From assembly GCF_009618275.1 (NCBI RefSeq), contig NZ_WIAD01000001.1, forward strand, positions 372,001-436,000: DNA of 64,000 bases, in the 5' to 3' direction. The DNA comes from Roseimaritima sediminicola (GTDB taxonomy: Bacteria; Planctomycetota; Planctomycetia; Pirellulales; Pirellulaceae). The position numbers were made by a program, and so were the translations under genes. Shown one piece after another: positions 27,945 to 36,737 of this stretch (its first letter is position 1; each line of letters starts with the position of its first letter). The notes under the pieces are model-generated. The model was not told the DNA's origin and ran no database searches. It worked only from the letters and a program-made list of their open reading frames with translations.

Positions 27945-29198
27945 TTGCCAAATCTAACCCGATGGCTACCCTTCGCACTTGTCGTCATGTGTCCGGTTAT
28001 CAGCGTGCTGGCCGAGGAGGCGGGCGAGTCGGCGGCGCCGCGGTTGGTCGCTTCGATTACCAAGCAAACGCTGTGGCAAAATCGCGATGGCAGCGGACGC
28101 ACCTGGTTCCATCCCCGGGCCTGCATGGTCCCGGGCGACGATGGCCAACCGGTCGCTTTGATGACCCTCCAGGAGATCGCCGGCTCGGACTACTTCGGAC
28201 CGGTCCACTGGTCACGCTCGCTGGACTTTGGCAAGACATGGAGCGAACCGGAGCCGATCCCGGCCCTGGATCGCGTTGCTGTACCGAACCGCGACGACGG
28301 GCTAAAGGCGGGCGTCTGTGATGTGGTCCCCGAATACCACGCCCAGACCGACACGGTCCTGGCTCTGGGGCACGTCGTGTTCTACAAGAGCAACCGTTTC
28401 GCTCGCGAAGAACAACTGGCTCGGTATCCGGTGTACGTGACGCGCGATGCGGAGGGCAACTGGTCGGACCGCAAGATCTTGCAATGGGACGATCCCCGCG
28501 GCGGATTCATCTACAGCAATAATTGTGGCCAACGCGTGGTGATGCCCGATGGAAAGATCGCCTTGGCGTTCACCTTCGGGCCCAAGTCCACGGCGCGAAT
28601 GGTGGCGGGCGTCCACGCCGATTACGACGGTAGCCACCTGAAGATATCCGAGGTTGGTCCGCCGCTGCATCACCCTCACGGCCGCGGCCTTCTGGAACCC
28701 AGCGTCACGCGCCACGGCGATCGCTACTGGATCACGATCCGGGCCGAGGACGGACGGGGCTATGTCAGCACCAGCGAGGACGGACTGGAGTGGGAGGAAA
28801 AACAACCCTGGACCTGGGACGACGGCACGCCGCTGGACATGTCCACGACCCAACAACACTGGGTGAACCACAGCGACGGCTTGTTCCTGGTCTACACCCG
28901 CAAAGATCCCAGCAACCTCAACGTGATGCGTTGGCGTTCACCGCTGTGGATCGCCCGAGTGGACCGGGAAAAACGCTGTCTGATTCGGGCTACCGAACAA
29001 GTCGTGTTGCCGCTGGTTGGCGACGGTGTGGACGACCCCCAGCACGTCGCGCTGATGGGCAATTTCCACGTGACCCACGCCAGCGAAGACGAGACGTGGG
29101 TGACCGTAGGCGAATGGATGCCGCGGGCCGGCTACCGCGGCGACGTCCTGCTGGCCCGTATCCGTTGGTCAAAGCCCAACCGCCTGCCGCTCTGGTAA
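27945..29198 (+). CDS. Sialidase/BNR-repeat-like secreted protein
   Basis: 417 aa with a Sec leader (LTRWLPFALVVMCPVISVLA). Start is TTG 27945 with AGGAG about 9 nt upstream. The body is a six-bladed propeller of the exo-sialidase-like superfamily: Asp-box-like elements WSRSLDFGKTWSEPEPIP, YVTRDAEGNWSDRKI and YVSTSEDGLEWEEKQPW. Planctomycetes carry many of these; most are not proven sialidases, and the Arg triad cannot be assigned here by eye. It would act outside the cytoplasmic membrane on complex glycans. It is monocistronic, with a convergent neighbour beginning at 29217. Confidence 0.82.
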   Translation: MPNLTRWLPFALVVMCPVISVLAEEAGESAAPRLVASITKQTLWQNRDGSGRTWFHPRACMVPGDDGQPVALMTLQEIAGSDYFGPVHWSRSLDFGKTWSEPEPIPALDRVAVPNRDDGLKAGVCDVVPEYHAQTDTVLALGHVVFYKSNRFAREEQLARYPVYVTRDAEGNWSDRKILQWDDPRGGFIYSNNCGQRVVMPDGKIALAFTFGPKSTARMVAGVHADYDGSHLKISEVGPPLHHPHGRGLLEPSVTRHGDRYWITIRAEDGRGYVSTSEDGLEWEEKQPWTWDDGTPLDMSTTQQHWVNHSDGLFLVYTRKDPSNLNVMRWRSPLWIARVDREKRCLIRATEQVVLPLVGDGVDDPQHVALMGNFHVTHASEDETWVTVGEWMPRAGYRGDVLLARIRWSKPNRLPLW

Positions 29199-29216
29199 AC
29201 GCCCTGCATAGCGTTT

Positions 29217-30557
29217 CTACGCAGGCTGCTGGCCGATGTTCAACCGAGAAATATCGATCAGGTGCAACTGGCGTCCCTGGCCATTGTGAGGCGAATCGAT
29301 GCAGACCCAACGGGCGTCGGGGGAATACCGCGGGTGCGTGTCCACCCGCCACTGACCGGTATAGACCGGCGGCAGATGGAACTGCCCCAAGTCGATGCGA
29401 CGGCCGCTCTCGATGTGATAGACGTGCGGCGTCTGCAGTCGCTCTTTGCCCTTGGGGTAGGTGTCGTTCAGGATCCAGCGGTTGCCCGGCAGGTAGCTGA
29501 GGTGACCGCCGCGGTCCAGCACGCCGCGGCCGATCTCGCGGACCTCTCCGCCGCCGTCGACATCACGAAACAGAAAGTTGCCCCATTGGTCGTTGCCGTC
29601 ATGGTGACGGCTCTGCGCCAGGATGTGCTCGTCGTCGCGCCAAATAAAGTGAGACGTGTAGCCGTTGCCGCAGACGATCCGAATATCGCTGCCATCGACC
29701 CCCGCGGTAATCATGCGGGTCGAGAAGGACCCGGTACGGTTCCGCCACCGGTGCAGGGCGATGAAGCGAGTGCCGGACGGATTGAACAGCAGATGATTGA
29801 AATAGTGTTTGTTGCCCAGACGCTCGTCGGGCACCACGCCGGTGCGCACCACATCGGCGATCGAAAGGATTGTCTCGGCCTGGCCACTGGTTAAATCCAT
29901 CCGCAAGATTCCCGTGTCGTCGGGCGTCAATTGATCGGCATGGGGATCGGGCAAACCGGCGTAACCGTATCCGGGACGCATGTCGTTGATGCGGCGAAAA
30001 TCCGGTGCGACCGCGGTCTTGCCATCGGAACTGAGCGTGTAGACCGGGTGCGGCAGCGTCCGCTTGTCGCCGCTGTGGACGTCCAGCACATGGGAAACAA
30101 AACGGTCGCCCTGGCGGTCGTTCCAGATAATTTCGGATGCCGATCCCGGCAACCACTGCAGCATGCAGCCCTGTTGCCAACACCACGCCCGGCTCTCGCC
30201 CAGCTCGATCCAGCGATCATCGTCCTCTAGGTCGACCATCCCGATGCGAATCACATCGTCGGCACGCGGCGCCCGGTGCTCGAAATCGACTTGCATTCCC
30301 AGCACATACCGGCCGGTGGGATCGAATTGCAATTTGTCGTAGTACCCGAACCAATGATGCTTGGGACCGCGGGTGATCGCCCGGACCGGAAACGGTGCCT
30401 CGTCGGCGGCTGCGGCCAGATGAGGAAAGCGAGCTGCGGACAACGACATCGCCGAAGCAGCGGCCAGGAAATGGCGGCGGCCTAAACGCGGCGTCCGACG
30501 GTGCGATCGCGGAGCGGAACGTTGGGGGATATCAGAACGAGAGGAATTACAGAACAT
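29217..30557 (-). CDS. Tat-exported WD40-like beta-propeller protein (oligogalacturonate-lyase-like fold)
   Basis: 446 aa. A Tat signal is clear: RLGRRHFLAAASAMSLSAAR. The mature protein begins RAITRGPKHHWFGYYDKLQF, then repeats of the form PTGRYVLGM, SSDGKTAVAPDF, PSGTRFIALHRW and SPDARWVCIDSPHNGQGRQL. This is a TolB/oligogalacturonate-lyase-like seven-bladed propeller as found in planctomycete polysaccharide loci. Metal-binding His residues are plausible in the HHWFGYYDK and HYFNHLLFNPSG regions, but the substrate is unknown. ATG 30557 was chosen because upstream codons in the frame lack family character. Confidence 0.75.
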   Translation of the reverse strand: MFCNSSRSDIPQRSAPRSHRRTPRLGRRHFLAAASAMSLSAARFPHLAAAADEAPFPVRAITRGPKHHWFGYYDKLQFDPTGRYVLGMQVDFEHRAPRADDVIRIGMVDLEDDDRWIELGESRAWCWQQGCMLQWLPGSASEIIWNDRQGDRFVSHVLDVHSGDKRTLPHPVYTLSSDGKTAVAPDFRRINDMRPGYGYAGLPDPHADQLTPDDTGILRMDLTSGQAETILSIADVVRTGVVPDERLGNKHYFNHLLFNPSGTRFIALHRWRNRTGSFSTRMITAGVDGSDIRIVCGNGYTSHFIWRDDEHILAQSRHHDGNDQWGNFLFRDVDGGGEVREIGRGVLDRGGHLSYLPGNRWILNDTYPKGKERLQTPHVYHIESGRRIDLGQFHLPPVYTGQWRVDTHPRYSPDARWVCIDSPHNGQGRQLHLIDISRLNIGQQPA

Positions 30558-30698
30558 AACCCTAGCCGAACACGGGAAAGCGAAAACAAACACAAGCGAA
30601 GACCTGGCTATTATGCCTGAGACGGTTCCGTCATGCACCGCAGGACCGAGCACCAACCAAACCTGCCACCCGCCACCTTCGCACTCGCCCCCTGCCGC

Positions 30699-32201
30699 TC
30701 ACAGAATCGGGCTGAACAATCTGGCCACCACGGTGCCGACGCGGACGTACCAGGGCAGCAACCGCGGGTGCTTGGTCGATTTCTCTTTGCAGTCGGCAAA
30801 ATCTTGCTCGAGCATTTCGGTGACCCTGCGGATCATCTCCGGACAGCCGGTGGCCAGCATCAGTTCGAAGTTCAAATGCAGAGACCGGTTATCCAAGTTG
30901 GTCGATCCGATCAGCACCAATTGATCATCCACCAGCACGCACTTCTGATGCAGGAAGCCGTCGTTGTAACGATAGACCGGGATGCCGATCGCTTCGAAGG
31001 CTTCCTCGTAATAGAACGCGGCCAGATAGACCAGCCACACATCGCGAACATCGGGAATCATGATCCGCACATCGACGCCGCGTGCTCGAGCCATCGATAG
31101 GGCGTTGATGCAGGTATCGTCGGGAACCAGGTAGGGCGTGCTGATCCACAGCCGCCGCTTGGCTGCCACGGCGGCGGCGGCGAACATCATCGTGGCCCGC
31201 TGGCGTTGATCCGAAGGGCCGGTTGCGCAGACCGCCGCTTCGCATCCGTCGCCGGCCCGCAGCGGCTCGTCGCTGTGGGCCGGCGTTTCGCTGCGGGCCG
31301 GCTCGGTCTCCGACCAGTCCGCTTCGGGCAGATCGACGCGGCGGGCCCAGTAGTAGTCGGCGGCGAAGACCGCCTGCAGCTTGCGAGCGATATCGCCCTC
31401 GCCCCACACGCCGGTATCCCGCCAGCGCGGCGCCCACTTGGCTCGGCCCAGGTACTCGTCGCCGACATTCAGGCCGCCGACCAGGGCGCGTTGTCCATCG
31501 ACGACCAAGAGTTTGCGGTGATTGCGAAAGTTCAACTGGAAGCGATTGGCCCAGCCCTGTCGCGTGTTGAACGCGGAGACTTCCACGCCGGACTGCTCCA
31601 GTTTTCGGACGTAGGCGTTCGGCAGCTTTAAACACCCCACCTCGTCGTACAGCAAGCGCACGGTCTTGCCGGCTTGGGCTGCGTCGCACAGGGCTTGGGC
31701 GAACTGTCGTCCGATTTCGTCGTCGCGGATGATGTAGAATTCGGCATACACGTAGCTGCGGGCCGAGCGGATCTCCTGGATCAGTTTGTCGAAGAAAGCT
31801 TTGCCATCGACCAACAGTTCGAAGCGGTTTCCGCCGCAGCGAGGCGTGTCGAGCGTGTCGGCCAGCACGCCCAAGGGCGAATCCGCGGTGGGATCGCCGG
31901 CGTTCTTTTTCGTCTGCAGTTCGTTCCGGACGGCCGCCACCGATTCTTTGTGTTCGCGTTCGACCTGGCGGATCGCTGCCCGATAGCCACCGAACTTGTT
32001 GCGACCGAAGGTCCAGTACATCGGCAATACCAGCGCCGGCATCCCGACCAGTCCCACGGCCCAGGCCACGGCCGCTTGCGACGTCCGCACTTTGGAAACC
32101 GCATGCCAAGCCGAAGCGATGCCCAATATTTCCAGGGTGGTCATGACGAACGGCAGACCGGTGCTCCACCATTCGCCCAGGACTTCGTTGATGTCGTTCA
32201 T
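30699..32201 (-). CDS. cls: Cardiolipin synthase (phospholipase D family)
   Basis: 500 aa. Two N-terminal membrane helices (about 15-33 and 43-63) are followed by two PLD domains with HKD motifs HRKLLVVD (228-235) and HQKCVLVD (418-425), each followed by a GG/GS-x-N-x-D type segment (ALVGGLNVGDEY and VLIGSTNLDNRS). The enzyme condenses two phosphatidylglycerols, or phosphatidylglycerol and phosphatidylethanolamine, into cardiolipin at the inner membrane. An extra acidic, low-complexity insert occurs at about 296-330 between the two halves. It has no operon partners. Confidence 0.93.
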   Translation of the reverse strand: MNDINEVLGEWWSTGLPFVMTTLEILGIASAWHAVSKVRTSQAAVAWAVGLVGMPALVLPMYWTFGRNKFGGYRAAIRQVEREHKESVAAVRNELQTKKNAGDPTADSPLGVLADTLDTPRCGGNRFELLVDGKAFFDKLIQEIRSARSYVYAEFYIIRDDEIGRQFAQALCDAAQAGKTVRLLYDEVGCLKLPNAYVRKLEQSGVEVSAFNTRQGWANRFQLNFRNHRKLLVVDGQRALVGGLNVGDEYLGRAKWAPRWRDTGVWGEGDIARKLQAVFAADYYWARRVDLPEADWSETEPARSETPAHSDEPLRAGDGCEAAVCATGPSDQRQRATMMFAAAAVAAKRRLWISTPYLVPDDTCINALSMARARGVDVRIMIPDVRDVWLVYLAAFYYEEAFEAIGIPVYRYNDGFLHQKCVLVDDQLVLIGSTNLDNRSLHLNFELMLATGCPEMIRRVTEMLEQDFADCKEKSTKHPRLLPWYVRVGTVVARLFSPIL

Positions 32202-32462
32202 GCGAAAAGGCGGTTCCTTGATCGGTTTGCTTGTCGCGGTCAGGCGGATTTGATTTCAGGTGCAATCGCCCCAGCCTCTGGCTATACTCTGAGGAAATTT
32301 CCCACCCCCTGACAACCTCCCCACCGTGGGCGTGCCTGCAGTTGGCGTGCCGAAGCTTGCCGGTTGCCCACCCTCGACCTCGCTGCGGGGCCGCCGTGGA
32401 CGCGGAGTCGCCCGCGGTGAGCCCACGTTGCTTCCTTGTTTCCTCGTTCCCGACGGATCACC

Positions 32463-35400
32463 ATGCTCCGCAGATTCGCTCTCTCGTCGCTGTTTCCACT
32501 CGCCCTGGTTTCGCTTTGGCTGCCGGCCGCCAGCGGCGAGGATCCATCCTGGAAACTGCAGCCCCTGCGCTACAACCACCCCGGCTTGACCGTCGACCTC
32601 GGCGTCGGCTTGTGGGCGTGGCCGATGCCGGTGGATTACGACGGCGACGGCGACTTGGACCTGTTGGTTTCCTGTCCCGATAAACCCAGCAATGGCGTCT
32701 ACTTTTTCGAGAATCCCACCCAGGATCCCGACGAAAAGATGCCGGTCTTTCTGCCCGGCGTGCGGCTGGGCAAGACGTCGCACAACATGCAGATCAGCTA
32801 CGTCGACGGCCAGCCGCGAATTCTACAAACCTCGACCGAATTCCCGCGTGACCCGCAAACCGGCAAGTTTGATTTCGACGCCGGACGGCACATCTATCCG
32901 AAAAGCAATGTGCATTCCAATCGGGTCCGCGGCAATATGTGGCGGTACGTGGATTACGACGGCGACGGCGATCACGATCTTGTGGTCGGTGCGGGCGACT
33001 GGACGGAGTACGTCTGGGACAACGCCTACGACAATCACGGCCGCTGGCGCAACGGCCCCCTGCACGGCTACGTCTACTGGATCGAAAACCAGGGCAGCGA
33101 CGACGCGCCGCAGTACTCCGACACGCCCCGCCGCCTGACCGCTGGCGGCGGCGATATCGATGTCTACGGCTGGCCCTCGCCCAACTTTGCCGACTTCGAC
33201 GGCGACGGCGACCTGGACCTGTTGTGCGGCGAATTCCTCGATGGGTTCACCTATTTCGAAAACATCGGAACCCGCACCGAGCCGGTCTACGCCGCGGGAC
33301 AGCGATTGGTCGATTCGCAGAATCAGCCCCTGAGGATGGACCTGCAGATGATCACGCCGACGGCGTTCGACTGGGACGGCGATGGCGATCTGGACCTGAT
33401 TGTCGGCGACGAAGATGGCCGCGTGGCTTTGATCGAAAACACGGGCGTCCTCCGCGGCAGTCTACCGGTGTTCGCGCCCCCGCAGTACTTCCAACAGCAA
33501 GCCGATACGCTGAAGTTCGGAGCCTTGGCGACACCCTATGCCTACGACTGGGACGGCGATGGCGACCAGGACATTCTCTGCGGCAACACCGCGGGCTACA
33601 TCGCGCTGTTCGAAAACCTGGGAATGGCACCCAACGGGATGCCCAAGTGGGCCGCTCCGAAACGGCTCCAGTCGCAGACCCCCGGATCGACCAGCGGTCC
33701 CCAAACCTTTCGTATTCTGGCCGGCCCCAGCGGTTCGATTCAGGGCCCCTGCGAAGCCAAATGGGGTTACACCACGCTGTCGGTTGCCGACTGGGACCGC
33801 GACGGCGATCCCGACGTGATCTACAACTCGATCCTGGCCCGGATCGGTCTGCTGCGCAACGACGGCGGAACCCTGGTCGATACGCCGCTGGACACCGGGC
33901 AGAGCGAAGCCCCGCCGCGCTGGTACTGGTGGCAAACCGAGTCCAGCGACGCGCTCTCGCAGTGGCGAACCACGCCGGTAGCGGTCGATTTTGATGGCGA
34001 CGCCACGATGGACCTGGTGATGTTGGACCAGGAAGGCTACCTGACGCTACGCCGCGGCGGCAAACAAGCCGAACGCATCTTCGTCGACGAGAACAACCAA
34101 CCCCTGCGGCTGAACGAAAGGTCTTGCGGCAGTTCCGGACGCGTCAAACTGGACGTGGTGGACTGGGACGGCGATTCGCGACTGGACGTCCTGGTCAATT
34201 CCCAAAATGCCACCTGGTATCGCAACTGCGAGACGCGAGACGGCAAGATCGTTTTGAAGGCGGTGGGCAATCTGGCCCACCGTAACGTCGCCGGCCATAC
34301 CTCCAGTCCCGCCGCTTGCGACTTCGACCAGGATGGCAAACCGGACCTGTTGATCGGAGCGGAGAACGGACGCCTGTATTACATCGCTCACGAAGACTGC
34401 ATCGAATATTCTGGCGAAGCCCTGCAAGCGGCCGATCCCCAACCGACTGCCGAAGGCAAATTCCCCGGTTTCGTCAGCGAGGAATTTATCTATACCAAAG
34501 CCTCGTTCCCGCAGTGTCACGCTTCGACGATTTGCGAAACCAATCGCGGTTTGGTTGCCGCCTGGTTTGGCGGTACCCGCGAGAAGCACAAGGACGTGGG
34601 CATCTGGACCAGTTATCACGACGGGTCGCGGTGGTCAGCCCCCAAAGAGGTCGCCAACGGCGTGCAGCACGATGGACTACGCTATCCGTGCTGGAACCCG
34701 GTCCTGTACCAGAGCCCCGGCGATGGCCCGACCCTGCTGTTTTTCAAAGTCGGTCCTACTCCGCAGCTGTGGTGGGGTGAGATGATGGTCAGCTATGACC
34801 GCGGCCGCACGTTCGTCGAGCGGCGGCGATTGCCCGAGGGCATCGATGGCCCGGTCCGCTGCAAACCCGTTCTGTTGTCCGACGGCAAAACCCTGCTGTC
34901 CGGTTCGTCCACCGAATACGATGGCTGGACCGTGCACTTCGAATCCACCACGCTAGAGGACGGCCAGCCCTCGGGAACCTGGCGTCGCGTGGGACCGATC
35001 AATAGCGGAGAAAAATTCGACGCGATTCAACCGACCATCCTGCAACACCAAGACGGTCGCCTACAGGTGCTGTGCCGCACGAAACAGAGCGTAATCGTCA
35101 GCAGCTTTTCCGAGGACGACGGCAAGACCTGGTCGGAACTGACGCCCATCGATCTGCCCAACCCGAATTCGGGAATCGAGGTGGTGACCCTCCGCGACGG
35201 CCGGCACCTGATGATCTACAACCACCTGGGTAGTGGAGAAACGGGTTGGGGCCGCCGCGGACTGCTGAACCTGGCCATCTCCGACGACGGGCTGACATGG
35301 CGCAAAGTCGGTGTCCTGGAACGAGAACCCGAGGGTGAATTCAGCTATCCGGCGATCATTCAAACCGCCGATGGGATGGTGCACATGACCTACACCTGGA

Positions 35401-35498
35401 AGCGGCAACGGGTCAAGCATGTGGTCGTCGATCCCGAAAAGATCGTCGTGGGCGACGTGCTCGGCCGCGGTGATTGGGACGCCGAATCCCAACCGTAA
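32463..35498 (+). CDS. FG-GAP/VCBS propeller fused to exo-alpha-sialidase-like domain
   Basis: 1011 aa, exported (leader MLRRFALSSLFPLALVSLWL). The N-terminal two thirds carry many calcium-loop repeats (DYDGDGDLDLLVS, DYDGDGDHDLVVG, DFDGDGDLDLLCG, DWDGDGDLDLIVG, DWDGDGDQDILCG, DWDRDGDPDVIYN, DFDQDGKPDLLIG). From about residue 670 the protein switches to a BNR sialidase-like fold of the family that begins SEEFIYTKASFPQCHASTIC and contains RGLVAAWFGGTREKHKDVGI and LRYPCWNPVLYQ. The two parts are usually separate proteins, so this fusion would place a binding propeller next to a glycan-active or glycan-binding module. ATG 32463 starts the signal peptide. Confidence 0.88.
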   Translation: MLRRFALSSLFPLALVSLWLPAASGEDPSWKLQPLRYNHPGLTVDLGVGLWAWPMPVDYDGDGDLDLLVSCPDKPSNGVYFFENPTQDPDEKMPVFLPGVRLGKTSHNMQISYVDGQPRILQTSTEFPRDPQTGKFDFDAGRHIYPKSNVHSNRVRGNMWRYVDYDGDGDHDLVVGAGDWTEYVWDNAYDNHGRWRNGPLHGYVYWIENQGSDDAPQYSDTPRRLTAGGGDIDVYGWPSPNFADFDGDGDLDLLCGEFLDGFTYFENIGTRTEPVYAAGQRLVDSQNQPLRMDLQMITPTAFDWDGDGDLDLIVGDEDGRVALIENTGVLRGSLPVFAPPQYFQQQADTLKFGALATPYAYDWDGDGDQDILCGNTAGYIALFENLGMAPNGMPKWAAPKRLQSQTPGSTSGPQTFRILAGPSGSIQGPCEAKWGYTTLSVADWDRDGDPDVIYNSILARIGLLRNDGGTLVDTPLDTGQSEAPPRWYWWQTESSDALSQWRTTPVAVDFDGDATMDLVMLDQEGYLTLRRGGKQAERIFVDENNQPLRLNERSCGSSGRVKLDVVDWDGDSRLDVLVNSQNATWYRNCETRDGKIVLKAVGNLAHRNVAGHTSSPAACDFDQDGKPDLLIGAENGRLYYIAHEDCIEYSGEALQAADPQPTAEGKFPGFVSEEFIYTKASFPQCHASTICETNRGLVAAWFGGTREKHKDVGIWTSYHDGSRWSAPKEVANGVQHDGLRYPCWNPVLYQSPGDGPTLLFFKVGPTPQLWWGEMMVSYDRGRTFVERRRLPEGIDGPVRCKPVLLSDGKTLLSGSSTEYDGWTVHFESTTLEDGQPSGTWRRVGPINSGEKFDAIQPTILQHQDGRLQVLCRTKQSVIVSSFSEDDGKTWSELTPIDLPNPNSGIEVVTLRDGRHLMIYNHLGSGETGWGRRGLLNLAISDDGLTWRKVGVLEREPEGEFSYPAIIQTADGMVHMTYTWKRQRVKHVVVDPEKIVVGDVLGRGDWDAESQP

Positions 35499-35522
35499 CC
35501 GCTCGCCAAAGGTCGAATTGCG

Positions 35523-36737
35523 ATGCCTCCTGAAGCTCCCCTGCCGGCGTCCGAAAACCCGTATCGCCCGCCCGCAGGCGGGCTGGGGAATCTGGAGCCC
35601 GGGGCGGCGGGAGCCGAACTGCCGCGGCCGCCCCAGGGGTTGGCTTTTGGCGGTCAATTAACCCGCGGCGACATTGATCTGGCGATGCGGGATTGGCGGT
35701 TAATCCTTCCGCCAGCGATCCTCCTGGCTCTGGTCCTGGCGCCGCTGACGCTGCTGCTGGGCCTGTTGGCCAGGGACCTGGTCGGCTGGGGCGGTCCGGT
35801 GCGTGAATCGGGCGTTTTGGCGCTGTTGATCGTGTTGCTCGTACCGCTGGTCGTTGCGTTGGCCGCGAAGTTGCGATTGCAGATGTTTCCGGCGCACCGT
35901 TTTCTCAGGACCCATCCGCAAGCCCTCGACTCGCTGCACGGAACCTTGACCGCCGACGCGGTGGAACTGGTCACCGAACGAGGCCGTGCCTGGTTGCCGC
36001 TGAAGTCCCTGACCGCGTTGACCGTTCGCGGCGGCGCGATGGTCGTGCAGTTTGATCCGCAAGGGCTGACCACGCTGATCCTCCCGTATCGGTTTTTTTC
36101 CGATCCGCTGACCGCCGAACGGATCCTGGCCTACTACGCCGAGCACAACCCGCCGTTGGCCGCCGGCGTGATCGATCCCCGCAAATTAAAACCGGCCGAG
36201 CGGTCGCAGATGGGTCCGCCGCCGGAGGATTCAATCCCCTTCACAGGCATGCTGACTGTGGCCGACATGCGCGGCACGCCGCTGGAATCCCGTCGCCGTG
36301 CCGTGCTGTTGCGGTGCGGATTGTTCGCCGCGATCTGTGTGCTCGCACCGCTGCTGGTCGGCATGTTCGCAAGCGTGTTTCTCGGCCTGGTGAGTTCGGT
36401 ATTCTTCCTGATGGTGGGCATCCGCATCCTCCGCGTGTACCAAACCGGGCTACGTCCGCTGGTCGACTCCACCCGGCCGTTATTGATGATGAGCGGATGG
36501 ATCGACGACCGCGGCGTGACGATCCTGAACGGCTTGAAGCAGGGCTGTTCGAACTGGCACGCGTTTAACGAGTGCGGTTCCAGTGAGCAGACATTATGGC
36601 TGCGGATGCCGGGCAAGTTATTCCTGCACGTCGTCTTGCCCCGCCACTGTTTCGCCAGCGACGACGACTTCCAGGCCGCCCGCCGGCGTGTTCATCAACA
36701 CGTCGGCGGGCCAAACGCTGCTGACAATTACTCCTGA
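35523..36737 (+). CDS. Membrane protein with two YcxB-like domains
   Basis: 404 aa. Two pairs of transmembrane helices (about 62-86 and 97-117; about 262-285 and 287-310) are each followed by a YcxB-like beta-rich segment: one with ERGRAWLPLKSLTALTVRGG then LILPYRFFSDPLTAERILAY, the other with LKQGCSNWHAFNECGSSEQT then VVLPRHCFASDDDFQAARRR. So the gene is an internal tandem duplication of a two-helix plus YcxB unit. The function of YcxB proteins is unknown. It starts 24 nt after the FG-GAP/sialidase gene and overlaps the convergent ceramidase-like gene by 10 bp at its end. Confidence 0.75.
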   Translation: MPPEAPLPASENPYRPPAGGLGNLEPGAAGAELPRPPQGLAFGGQLTRGDIDLAMRDWRLILPPAILLALVLAPLTLLLGLLARDLVGWGGPVRESGVLALLIVLLVPLVVALAAKLRLQMFPAHRFLRTHPQALDSLHGTLTADAVELVTERGRAWLPLKSLTALTVRGGAMVVQFDPQGLTTLILPYRFFSDPLTAERILAYYAEHNPPLAAGVIDPRKLKPAERSQMGPPPEDSIPFTGMLTVADMRGTPLESRRRAVLLRCGLFAAICVLAPLLVGMFASVFLGLVSSVFFLMVGIRILRVYQTGLRPLVDSTRPLLMMSGWIDDRGVTILNGLKQGCSNWHAFNECGSSEQTLWLRMPGKLFLHVVLPRHCFASDDDFQAARRRVHQHVGGPNAADNYS

